Below are positions 17,590 to 26,083 of a stretch of 55,429 nt of DNA, piece by piece; within the stretch, counting starts at the first letter, position 1, and each line of letters opens with the position of its first letter. The stretch spans positions 1-55,429 of the forward strand of contig CAMLPN010000007.1 of assembly GCA_946481965.1 (NCBI GenBank), read 5' to 3'. Source of the stretch: an uncultured Neisseriaceae bacterium (lineage in GTDB: Bacteria > Pseudomonadota > Gammaproteobacteria > Burkholderiales > Neisseriaceae). The notes under the pieces were generated by a model. It did not search any database and was not told the origin of the DNA. It saw only the letters and a program-made list of their open reading frames with translations. The position numbers and the translations under genes were made by a program.

Positions 17590-18203
17590 TTGAACTGATG
17601 TAGCTATTGCTGATAGATAAAAATGATTTTTTTAGTCACACCAACTGTCAAATGGGGGGGGAATCAGTTAGGCTAAATTGCACAGATAGCTATGGAAAGT
17701 TGACTAAAATAAATTTAAGCTTTTTCAGCAATATTTCGGCTTTTGTTGATTGGCTTTAGCTAGATAATGTACCAATACTATTTGTAATACTACTTTGTGA
17801 ATTATTTTCGTTCAGATTCCAAATTGTATAAAGAAAAGTGGTAATGCTGAGAATTGCAAAACAAGGTAGCAGTAAAGCGGAGTTATTCAGGTTAAATTAA
17901 TTCTGCGTATTAATTAGAACAATTTAAGTGATTAATTTAAATTGAATTTATCGGCAATGATACTTATAAATTTTCCATCATGGCGAAAGCAGTTATCTGT
18001 TTAACGGTAAGTCTATGCTGAGTAAGGTAGCTCGATTTACCTATTGTTGTTGTATTTTTGTGCTTGATTTCAATAATCGTATTTTTATCATACGATTTAT
18101 CAGATGTATACAGGTGTATGGTAATAGGAGAGGGTTAATTCTGTTACCAAATTTTATAATAAAAACCGCACTGTTTTGAGTCTACATATCTTTTTTCAGA
18201 AGA
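17590..18203. other. Intergenic region with a run of eight G
   Basis: About 610 bp without a supported gene. G8 at 17654-17661 is the only long G tract I noticed in this AT-rich window. Frames around it are closed on both sides, so no phase-variable gene is evident. The remainder is AT-rich with scattered short frames, possibly decayed coding sequence. Confidence 0.4.
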
Positions 18204-18578
18204 TTACATTCTTAATAAAATATCCACTCTTTTGCTATAATTTTCGTCTTCATCAAGAATATATTTGTTTTTTAATAATACATTTAATTCTTCTTTATCT
18301 TTTGTATATTCTAATACCTCATTGTTGTTTAAATCTGTATTCATTTCTATATCAGATAATCTATCTAACAGGTAATCGGGAATAAAATTATGTTTTAAAC
18401 TTATTATTGATAAATTTTGAATAACAGCGACTAAAATTTTATTATTTTGTTTCATGCTAATAACTAAATCTTCAAATACAGCCGGAATGGCTTGTTCAGT
18501 GTTAAATCCCTCACCTATAAATTCATAATAAGTTTTTAGTGTTAATTTCTTTGCTTCTATATAATTAATAGTATGCAT
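18204..18578 (-). CDS. Hypothetical small acidic protein, candidate immunity protein
   Basis: The 124 residues form a soluble, probably all-helical protein beginning MHTINYIEAKKLT and rich in Asn, Asp, Glu, Ile and Leu. I do not recognise a family. AAAGGGA lies a few bases before the ATG, a strong ribosome binding site that overlaps the end of the upstream remnant. That remnant (18591-18740, same strand) looks like the C-terminus of a deaminase-type toxin and stops only 12 nt upstream. Small size, acidic AT-rich character and position directly behind a toxin tail are what one expects of a cognate immunity gene. This function is inferred from context only. Confidence 0.55.
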   Translation of the reverse strand: MHTINYIEAKKLTLKTYYEFIGEGFNTEQAIPAVFEDLVISMKQNNKILVAVIQNLSIISLKHNFIPDYLLDRLSDIEMNTDLNNNEVLEYTKDKEELNVLLKNKYILDEDENYSKRVDILLRM

Positions 18579-18590
18579 AAATCTGTCCCT

Positions 18591-18740
18591 TTACCCTCTA
18601 AATACATTTAATACAATATTAGGATATTTTTGTTTAAATTCTCAGATAATATTTGCACAACTTTTACATGCCTGAGCTTTAATTCGGTTGTAATTAATAG
18701 CTGATACAGCAATTAATTTATGCATTTGGTCGCGATTTTC
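18591..18740 (-). pseudogene. C-terminal remnant of a probable deaminase-fold polymorphic toxin
   Basis: The minus-strand frame reads ENRDQMHKLIAVSAINYNRI, then KAQACKSCANII, a TGA, and EFKQKYPNIVLNVFRG with TAA at 18591. The CxxC in ACKSC followed by a helix and a KYPNIxLNVF strand matches the second zinc motif and last strand of deaminase toxin domains in Rhs, CDI or WapA-like proteins. The first motif (H/C-x-E) is not recoverable. There is an internal stop and an in-frame stop just upstream, so it cannot be functional. Family assignment rests on the short motif and on the adjacent candidate immunity gene. Confidence 0.4.
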
Positions 18741-18875
18741 TATTTAACTAAACCAGTTTGACCAGCAGGATATTGGTAGCGATGGTAGTAAGTTTAGTTT
18801 GACAGGTAAATTACGCAGTAAGATTGATGTTAAATTCAATTTAATAGTAACAGCGAATGTCACTGTTATGCAGTT

Positions 18876-18912
18876 ATACTCATCGATAAGATAAAACACT
18901 ACCGATGAGTAT
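18876..18912. terminator. Hairpin downstream of poxB, possible terminator
   Basis: ATACTCATCG and CGATGAGTAT are perfect 10-nt arms around a 17-nt loop, just after the poxB stop on the minus strand. There is no T-run, so it may act as a 3'-end stabiliser or a weak terminator. Confidence 0.4.
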
Positions 18913-18921
18913 ATGTAGTCA

Positions 18922-20637
18922 TCAGATATTATTTTTGATTAAATCAATGACTTCTTTTCCTTTGCCTTCCAAAATGGCTTTTGAACCGTACCAGACCATG
19001 TTTTTCACATTTTCATAGCTGATTGTTGGTGGCATGATCAGCTCGTCGGGGCTGATGATAACATTGAGCAGGGCAGGGCCAGATGTCGATAAAAATGTTT
19101 GTACGGCATTTTCCAGCTCGGAAGGTTTGCTGACTGTTTGCGCACTGAATCCACAGCCTTCAGCAATGGTTTTGAAATCACCATTTTTCAGATCAACATA
19201 AACTTCTACTAAGCCTTCACCTTTCTGTTCCTGCTCGACAAAATTCAACGAACTATTGTTGAAAACGACAATTTTAATGGGTAAATTTTCCTGTTTAGCT
19301 GTTAACAGATCACCCATAAGCATGGCTAAGCCACCATCTCCTGACAAGGATATGACTTGTCTGTCTGGAAATGCTTTTTGCAAACCATAAGCCTGAGGCA
19401 TGGCATTAGACATGGTGCCGTGTTTGAGACTACTGAGGAAACGACGCTGACCATTCATGGTAAGATAGCGCGAGCCCCAGAGCATAGGTGTGCCAACATC
19501 TGCGGTAATAAGGGCATCTTCACGGGCATGTTTATCAATCAGTTCCACCAATTGCTGCGGATGAATGAGATGTTTGTCGTTAACTGTGCTGGCAAAATTT
19601 TCATACTTAGCCATTATTTTGTTAAACATGGCAGTATACTTGTCCAGAAAATGACTATCGGTGCGCGCTTTGATTTGTGGTAAAACATTTTGCAGGGTGG
19701 CTTTGATATCTCCAACCAGACCAAGATCAACAGGATGGCGTAGACCAAGTTGAGTGGCATCATGATCAATCTGAATGATGTTTGTCTGTTCAGGATAAAA
19801 CTCAGACCAGGCAAAGCCACAACCCAATAATAATAAGGTGTCACAATTTTTGATGGCTTCATAACCGGCTTTAGTACCAAACATACCGGTCATGCCTACT
19901 TGATAAGGATTGTTATGGGCTATGCAGTCTTTAGCACGAGAGGTGTGGACAACAGGGGCTTGGAGTTTTTCAGCTAATGCTACCACTTCATGATGGGCAT
20001 TATGACAGCCGACACCGGCATAAATAGTAATCTTATTACCGGCATTGATTGCAGTGATTAATTGGTTGATTTCATCCTCATTTGGCCGAATGATCGGTTG
20101 AGGATTCCATATACGAATCGGTTTTTCTTTTATTTCGATTTTACTAACATCACTGGGTAATATGACTACAGACACTCCGCGCCTATTCACTGCGACCTGA
20201 GCTGCCTGTGTGAAGATGCGTTGTGCCTGTTCAGGTTGGCTTACCATCTGACAAAAGATGCTACAGTCCTGATACACTTTGAGAAAATCTACTTCCTGAG
20301 GAAAGCCAGTACCCATTGATGGCGCAGCCAATTGACTGGCAATAACCAGTACCGGTGCATGATTGCGATTTGCCTCATATAAGCCGTTTATAAGATGTAA
20401 GCTGCCGGGACCACAGGATCCGGCACATGCGGTAAGTTTATTGCTAATCAGTGCTTCAGCACCAGCAGCAAAAGCTGCGGTTTCTTCATGACGGGTATGA
20501 ATCCAATTAATGGTGCTTTTCTCAATAGCCTTACCGACAAAATTCAGGGTATCTCCTATAATTCCATAGCAATTATTGACGCCAGCTACTTCGAGTACAT
20601 CTATTAATATTTCGGCAACTGTTTTGGTTTTAGACAT
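18922..20637 (-). CDS. poxB: Pyruvate dehydrogenase (quinone) PoxB
   Basis: PoxB oxidises pyruvate to acetate and CO2 and passes electrons through FAD to quinone at the membrane. The 571 residues match the family length. Visible are the TPP-activating Glu51 in HTRHEETAAFAAGAEA, the central FAD/helical domain (about 185-340), and the TPP-binding GDG motif (LSGDGGLAMLMGDLLTAKQE, then FNNSSLNF). The C-terminal tail (VIDLIKNNI), which in E. coli PoxB is the lipid-binding helix, is present though divergent. AGAGGAAG precedes the ATG. It is monocistronic, isolated between decayed regions. With the malic enzyme it handles pyruvate. Confidence 0.93.
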   Translation of the reverse strand: MSKTKTVAEILIDVLEVAGVNNCYGIIGDTLNFVGKAIEKSTINWIHTRHEETAAFAAGAEALISNKLTACAGSCGPGSLHLINGLYEANRNHAPVLVIASQLAAPSMGTGFPQEVDFLKVYQDCSIFCQMVSQPEQAQRIFTQAAQVAVNRRGVSVVILPSDVSKIEIKEKPIRIWNPQPIIRPNEDEINQLITAINAGNKITIYAGVGCHNAHHEVVALAEKLQAPVVHTSRAKDCIAHNNPYQVGMTGMFGTKAGYEAIKNCDTLLLLGCGFAWSEFYPEQTNIIQIDHDATQLGLRHPVDLGLVGDIKATLQNVLPQIKARTDSHFLDKYTAMFNKIMAKYENFASTVNDKHLIHPQQLVELIDKHAREDALITADVGTPMLWGSRYLTMNGQRRFLSSLKHGTMSNAMPQAYGLQKAFPDRQVISLSGDGGLAMLMGDLLTAKQENLPIKIVVFNNSSLNFVEQEQKGEGLVEVYVDLKNGDFKTIAEGCGFSAQTVSKPSELENAVQTFLSTSGPALLNVIISPDELIMPPTISYENVKNMVWYGSKAILEGKGKEVIDLIKNNI

Positions 20638-21119
20638 TTTTACTTCCTCTCATTGTTTATTTATGATTGTTTTATCAGTATAAAATTTGCTTTGTTAATC
20701 TATACATGATTTAAGTTAATTGTAGTATTAAGTTTTGTCTAAATCAATAATGATGCTTTATTTCATATAAATCAAAAGCTAAAAATGTTATAGAGCGTTT
20801 TCTTTTGATGTTAGATGTAACTGGGTAAAGTATATATATTAAAAGATTAATGAATAGGTTTATTTGAGTAAGTTAAATGCAAATGTCTTTAATGTGTAAA
20901 ACATCTATCTAGATCGGTTGAAGAAATTTACCAGCATAGTTAACAGTGATAGTTAAATTGTGTATTCTTATTACACTATTGATTTCAAAATATAAATATT
21001 AATTGTTTTTACTAGTCGTAATGGGTTAGGTAGTTGTTGGAAATGGAATCTTTACCATTTTCGTACAATTCAATTTTGTTGAAAAGGTTACCAGAGCGAT
21101 TATTTTTTAGGTATTTTAC
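20638..21119. other. AT-rich region upstream of poxB
   Basis: About 480 bp that presumably includes the poxB promoter. No open frame or hairpin stands out. Confidence 0.35.
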
Positions 21120-21800
21120 CAGCATGACTTTAATTTGAATCTATCGTAGTGATCTGTACGGTGCTGAAAATTTTATCAGAAAGGCAAAAACGACCTTATA
21201 TAAAACACAAATTAAGGATTTAATTCCTAGACAGCAAAAGATGTTAGTGGTTGATAATGCTTTTTTGAGGTTCTGAAACAGCTATAGGATAAACTGTTTA
21301 AGCAGGATTTCATATTCATTAGGAAATTCATATTGATAAGCGGGTACTTACAATTAGCGAGATAAAAAATAAGAGAAGATTGAAAGCTTTGAATATTGTG
21401 TATACTTATTTTGATGAATATGTAAATACTGTAGTTTTATGTGAATTAGTTTCAAGCAGACTATTTTACAGTTGAATGTCTTAAACTGATTAAAATAGAA
21501 AACATTAATCAGCTTTGGTGGTGGAGTGAAGAGCAGTTTGCGATTTTAATTTCTAAATTACTTCCATGGATATAAAAGCTATTAAATAAGTCTTGTTCAG
21601 TGTCTTTAAAACAGAAAACTTTCCAAGTAAAGCAAAATGTGAATTGGCAGAATAGTTATTGATTAAATATCCTAACTGACTGAAAGATGATTATGGTTAT
21701 TTATTAGAGATTGAGGAGCAGTTTTCGGCAGCTAAAAAACTGCCTGAAGGTTTTTGCAATGGAAAATCTCTATGCAAGTAGGAAGATGGCAAATAGTGAA
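21120..21800 (+). pseudogene. Decayed coding sequence of unknown family
   Basis: Protein-like stretches appear in alternating frames: YGAENFIRKAKTTLYKTQIK, QQKMLVVDNAFLRF, DKRVLTISEIKNKRRLKALN, NQLWWWSEEQFAILISKLLP, then KDDYGYLLEIEEQFSAAKKL. Stops and frameshifts interrupt all of them. The composition and order suggest one or two dead genes on the plus strand. I do not recognise the family. Confidence 0.35.
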
Positions 21801-21822
21801 ATATTATTCTGCCAGTATTAAG

Positions 21823-22251
21823 CTATTTTTTATTATTTGTTTTTTCTGGAAGTAATAATGCCTTTTTTACAAAATAATATTCACCCTTAGGAGCTTTAAT
21901 TAAATCCCAGCTTAAATTATTACCTTGAAGGGTTATAACAGCTAGGCCATTAGTACCACCAAAATTACTATCAAAAGGTACTTTAATTTTATTATCAATC
22001 AATGTGGAGGAAAAAAGTATAGGACAATCAATTTTATTCCCGTAATGAATAATTGAACATAATTCCCCATGAACTTTATCATTTTCTTCAATTTTCAATT
22101 TAATTGAAAAAATACTATATGGTATTTCATTATTATCAATATATGTCTCATCAGACCAGCTTCCTTCTAAGGGTGAAGCATGTAAATAATTAAAGTTAAA
22201 CATAAATAATAAAATAACCAATATTTTTAATATACAATTAGCTTTCATCAA
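21823..22251 (-). CDS. Hypothetical exported protein
   Basis: The 142 residues begin with a typical signal peptide (MMKANCILKILVILLFMFNF), probably cleaved after LHA. The mature domain of about 115 residues starts SPLEGSWSDETYID and is rich in beta-strand-forming residues, with two Cys (in GELCSII and KIDCPI) that could form a disulfide in the periplasm. I recognise no family. It overlaps the preceding 66-residue frame by 14 nt, so the two are probably co-translated. Small size, AT-richness and surroundings full of decayed accessory genes would fit a periplasmic immunity protein, but nothing direct supports that. Confidence 0.6.
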   Translation of the reverse strand: MMKANCILKILVILLFMFNFNYLHASPLEGSWSDETYIDNNEIPYSIFSIKLKIEENDKVHGELCSIIHYGNKIDCPILFSSTLIDNKIKVPFDSNFGGTNGLAVITLQGNNLSWDLIKAPKGEYYFVKKALLLPEKTNNKK

Positions 22252-22438
22252 TTTTATCCCTTAGATAGTTATTAATTCTGTTTAACCAACCTTTAAAAAA
22301 TACATAATTTTTAGTATGAGTAACATCTTTTTTATTGGCTAAACTTGGATAATACTCGCGTCGGATTTCTGCAATTCTTGTTAATAATGTATTTTCATCA
22401 AAAATAGAATTTATAATTAGTGCTAACTTTTCCTTCAT
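22238..22438 (-). CDS. Hypothetical 66-residue protein, possibly the C-terminal remnant of a larger gene
   Basis: The frame reads MKEKLALIINSIFDENTLLT, then RIAEIRREYYPSLANKKDVT and a C-terminus KGWLNRINNYLRDKIDES. It is helical, charged and without a signal peptide. GAGAA precedes the ATG by about 8 nt. The pattern of alternating helices ending in a W-L-x-R-I/V-x-x-Y-L motif looks like the end of a larger enzyme domain. The 14-nt overlap with the downstream exported protein suggests a former effector-immunity pair. I cannot assign a family. Confidence 0.45.
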   Translation of the reverse strand: MKEKLALIINSIFDENTLLTRIAEIRREYYPSLANKKDVTHTKNYVFFKGWLNRINNYLRDKIDES

Positions 22439-22649
22439 TTTCTATTCTCGGTCATGTTTTGCTCAACTTTATTTTCTTTCAATTGTTGAGTTTTTCTGAA
22501 AGCTCTTAAAGATGTTATAGAATAATTATATATAATTCATTCTATTTTAGCATTTTTATCTTACAGAAGCCTTTTTATGGGCGCGAATAGGAAAATGTTA
22601 GAGCAGATGATTCTATAGCTGAACATAAAAATAGAAATTGGCAAGATAA

Positions 22650-22924
22650 AACATAGAAATTATCGTGCTTGTTGTTTCATTATGATAATTTGCGGGATTT
22701 GTACTTTATTTTTATTACTCCAAAACTCCATCTGATGCGTCTGCGGATCTTGTGCTGATCTATTTTTTTGCAATTGGTTATGCAATAGTTTTGGTATTAC
22801 CTTTTTTAATTTTAATCATGCCAGTAAGACCTTTTTATGGTTATTACCTATAGCTATTGTATTTGTTAATATTTTTATTGTCGTTGTTGTTATGCAAATG
22901 ATAATGGCTATAGGTAAACACTAA
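22650..22924 (+). pseudogene. Decayed small membrane-protein gene
   Basis: Three frames must be joined: ACCFIMIICGICTLFLLL, then SKTPSDASADLVLIYFFAIG with AIVLVLPFLILIMPVR, then LPIAIVFVNIFIVVVVMQMI ending MAIGKH and a stop. Together this is a multi-pass hydrophobic protein broken by at least two frameshifts. The family was not identified. Confidence 0.5.
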
Positions 22925-22980
22925 ATCAATAACAGCTACTACTTTCACGCTCATTTTGATTTTATTAGTTTTCACTAAGA

Positions 22981-23628
22981 TTAAATGGCACGATCGTCAT
23001 AGAGTGAAATATTAGTTAATTTACTCATGGTGTTCAGGTAGTTTTGCACAGGTTCTGGCCAGTTGACGTTTTTAACGATGGTGAGATTGCGCAATACGGG
23101 GAAAAGCAATATATCCTCCATACTGAATTCACCTTGTGTGCCCTGAGCACTTTTGATAAGTGGTGCTAAGCTGAGTAGATCATTTTGCAGACGTTGAATG
23201 AGTTCCGCTGTGTTGGCGAGTAATTGTTTAAAATCGCCAAATCGAGCAGATTTTTTGGCGACATAGTAGTCAATTGCTTGTTGGGTGGCAAATTCCGGTA
23301 GACCAATGCTGATGCAACGAGGTACGGTAAGCTTATTGCGATATTCATCCACGGAATCTAACCATTGCTGTATTTGTGGTCGGATAGTTTGGTTTAATGG
23401 TGTGGTGCCAGAAAGCTGATCGATATAGTGTACGATATCTAAGCTTTCTCCCATCGCAGTATGATCATCTTTCACTAAGATGGGCACCATTTTCTGACCG
23501 ATAAGTTGGTTCGGGGTCTCCTCATCATCATTTAATAAATATTTCAATGTAACCGGAATTTTTTTAAAACCAAAAATCATTTCAGCGCGAACGCAGTAGG
23601 GACAATGATCATATATATATAATTGCAT
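22981..23628 (-). CDS. grxB: Glutaredoxin 2
   Basis: This 215-residue protein has the GrxB architecture: an N-terminal thioredoxin fold with the CPYC active site (Cys9, Cys12; DHCPYCVRAEMIFG), the cis-Pro segment KMVPILV and GESLDIVHYID, then an all-helical GST-like C-terminal domain. GrxB reduces mixed disulfides with glutathione. The length equals that of E. coli Grx2. It lies about 370 bp from, and divergent to, the glutathionylspermidine synthetase gene, another glutathione enzyme. Confidence 0.92.
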   Translation of the reverse strand: MQLYIYDHCPYCVRAEMIFGFKKIPVTLKYLLNDDEETPNQLIGQKMVPILVKDDHTAMGESLDIVHYIDQLSGTTPLNQTIRPQIQQWLDSVDEYRNKLTVPRCISIGLPEFATQQAIDYYVAKKSARFGDFKQLLANTAELIQRLQNDLLSLAPLIKSAQGTQGEFSMEDILLFPVLRNLTIVKNVNWPEPVQNYLNTMSKLTNISLYDDRAI

Positions 23629-23995
23629 GAGCTTACCTTTGGGTTGGTGTAATGAATGTTTTAAGTTTATCAGGCGCTGGTCAATAAAAAAATAAACAAA
23701 TTTACCAAAATATTCATAATTTTTTTTGCGCCGACCAAATAAGTTTTTATTATTATTTTGGTGAGATTATCTTCTTTTATAGCCAAGCAAAAAACAATTG
23801 AGTCTTAATCATACCAATTAAGATTAAATAAAGTAAATTCTAAATCTTGGCAATTCTGATTCAATGTCTAATTCTCACAACTGGTGGTTAGTTTGATTTT
23901 TATGCCAATATTGTTTTACTTTCCATTTACTAGAGCTTTGTTTTAAATATGTTTATTATGCGAGTAAGTACTTCGCATGATAGGTTAACAGTAAT
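23629..23995. other. Divergent promoter region between grxB and gss
   Basis: About 370 bp separating the divergent starts. AT-rich, with no recognised operator or hairpin. Confidence 0.4.
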
Positions 23996-25879
23996 ATGGA
24001 AGCAAAGGTTTGTGCGGGACAATGTGAACCCTTTGGTACGTTGCTGGGATATGCACCCGGTGGGGTAGCGATTTATTCTGCTGATGAGACTCAAATCGAT
24101 CGCTCGTTGTTTAAGGATGATGAGGCTTACCGCAGTTATGTTGGTCATGAATACATGGGCTACAAATGGCAATGTGTTGAGTTTGCCAGAAGGTTTTTGT
24201 ATATCAATTATGGGTTGGTATTTACTGATGTCGGCATGGCATATGAAATTTTTGCATTACGTATTCTAAGACGTGTGATTGACGAGGCTCTATTACCATT
24301 ACACGCTTATGCGAATGGCAGTAAAAAGGCACCCCAGGCCGGAGCTTTGCTGATTTGGGATGAAGGCGGTATTTTTGAACATACTGGACACGTAGCCATT
24401 ATTACGGAAGTACTGGCTGATAAGGTGCGGATTGTTGAGCAGAATCTGATCGAGAACCGTTTACCCAGTGGACAACAATGGACACGGGAACTACCGCTGT
24501 CTGTCATTGAGGGTAATTATTTTTTACAAGACTCCTATGCGGAAACGACGATTTTAGGGTGGATGATACAGACTGATGATCCAACCTATAGTCTGCCGCA
24601 GCCACTCCTACCTATGCAACTCCGGCCGATTCATGTCGCTTATTTACCACGGCATGGTCAATTTGACGGACAATGGCTCAATGAAGAAAATCCGATAGAA
24701 CATGCCTATATAGGTGCAAACGGTCATCACGTCAGCAATGATAATGCCTACCGATATTTTACTATTTCGGCTAGTGCAGAGCAGGAGCTGATTATGGCGA
24801 GTAATGAATTGCACCTGATGTATATGCATGCAACTGATAAGGTTCTAAAAGATGATAGTTTGCTCAGCAATTTCAATGTACCCTCCATTTTATGGCCACG
24901 ATTAAGGTTGTCTTGGCATAAACGCCGTTATCAGATGGTTACCGGCAGGCTGGATTTCTGTATGGATGAGAGAGGACTTAAGGTTTATGAATACAATGCG
25001 GACTCTGCATCTTGTCATACTGAAAGTGGGCTGATTTTACAGAAATGGGCTGATCAAGGTGGTTTGACTGTAGGGACCAATCCGGGTGCCGCTTTATTGG
25101 ACGCCTTGATTGACTGCTGGAAACACACTGATGCCAATAATTTTGTCCATATCATGCAGGATCAGGATGCGGAAGAAAATTATCATGCCTTGTTTATGCA
25201 GGAAGCGTTAACCCGAGCGGGTTTTGACAGCAAAATTTTATGTGGTCTAGGCGCATTACACTGGGATCAATATGGGCGACTGATTGATGATGACAATCGC
25301 GAAGTTAAATGTGTTTGGAAAACCTGGGCATGGGAAACGGTGCTGGAACAATTGCGTGCCGAAAGTGAGTCACCTATTGCCGGTTTGCCGGTAAGTACTG
25401 GTGATCCTGATAATCAAGTACGATTAATTGATGTGTTGCTGCGCCCAGAAATTCTGGTGTTTGAACCACTATGGACGGTAATTACCAGTAATAAAGCTAT
25501 TTTGCCGGTACTGTGGTCGATGTTTCCGCACCACCGTTATTTGCTGGATGCCTCTTTTGAATTAAATGAGCAATTGGTGCAGGAAGGTTATGCGGTGAAA
25601 CCGATTGCAGGACGATGTGGACATAATATTGAGCTGGTAAATTATCAGCAACAGGTATTAGACAGCACTCATGGTAAGTTTGCTCAACAGGAAAATATCT
25701 TTCAGCAACTATGGTGTTTGCCGAAAGTAGACAATCAGTATGTGCAGGTATGTACATTTACTGTCGGCGGGCATTATGGCGGTGCCTGTCTGCGTTCGGA
25801 TACTTCTAGGGTAATTAAAGGGGAAAGTGATATGCAGCCTTTACGAGTGGTAAATGATCAGGATTTTATGCACAGCTGA
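23996..25879 (+). CDS. gss: Bifunctional glutathionylspermidine synthetase/amidase
   Basis: The enzyme joins glutathione to spermidine and can hydrolyse the product. The 627 residues are close to the 619 of E. coli Gss. The N-terminal CHAP amidase domain (1-200) has catalytic Cys60 in KWQCVEFARRF and the His in EHTGHVAIITEV. The C-terminal ATP-grasp synthetase (205-627) has WPRLRLSWHKRRYQMVTGRL, DFCMDERGLKVYEYNADSAS, and KPIAGRCGHNI in the ATP-binding part. Both halves appear intact. Thiol-polyamine conjugates can modify protein cysteines under oxidative stress; the neighbouring grxB fits that setting. Confidence 0.93.
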   Translation: MEAKVCAGQCEPFGTLLGYAPGGVAIYSADETQIDRSLFKDDEAYRSYVGHEYMGYKWQCVEFARRFLYINYGLVFTDVGMAYEIFALRILRRVIDEALLPLHAYANGSKKAPQAGALLIWDEGGIFEHTGHVAIITEVLADKVRIVEQNLIENRLPSGQQWTRELPLSVIEGNYFLQDSYAETTILGWMIQTDDPTYSLPQPLLPMQLRPIHVAYLPRHGQFDGQWLNEENPIEHAYIGANGHHVSNDNAYRYFTISASAEQELIMASNELHLMYMHATDKVLKDDSLLSNFNVPSILWPRLRLSWHKRRYQMVTGRLDFCMDERGLKVYEYNADSASCHTESGLILQKWADQGGLTVGTNPGAALLDALIDCWKHTDANNFVHIMQDQDAEENYHALFMQEALTRAGFDSKILCGLGALHWDQYGRLIDDDNREVKCVWKTWAWETVLEQLRAESESPIAGLPVSTGDPDNQVRLIDVLLRPEILVFEPLWTVITSNKAILPVLWSMFPHHRYLLDASFELNEQLVQEGYAVKPIAGRCGHNIELVNYQQQVLDSTHGKFAQQENIFQQLWCLPKVDNQYVQVCTFTVGGHYGGACLRSDTSRVIKGESDMQPLRVVNDQDFMHS

Positions 25880-26083
25880 GTTAGTATTAGCCAAATATTT
25901 AGCAACTTACCCTTGTTTAAGTTTGAACTGGTAGAGAATATAGATACGGCATAAAAACTAAGCGTTACCGATTGACATAATTTGGACTGATTGATTAAAT
26001 ATTATATGGTATGTCGGTTTAGACGTTACTAAAGCTTAGCTCTATGTTTTGCGTCACGAAATGCAAAATAATGATGTTGTTAG

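Noticed and set aside
22456-22493. CTCAAC/GTTGAG inverted repeat followed by T
   Set aside because: Short stem with a long loop; no plus-strand gene ends there that needs a terminator.
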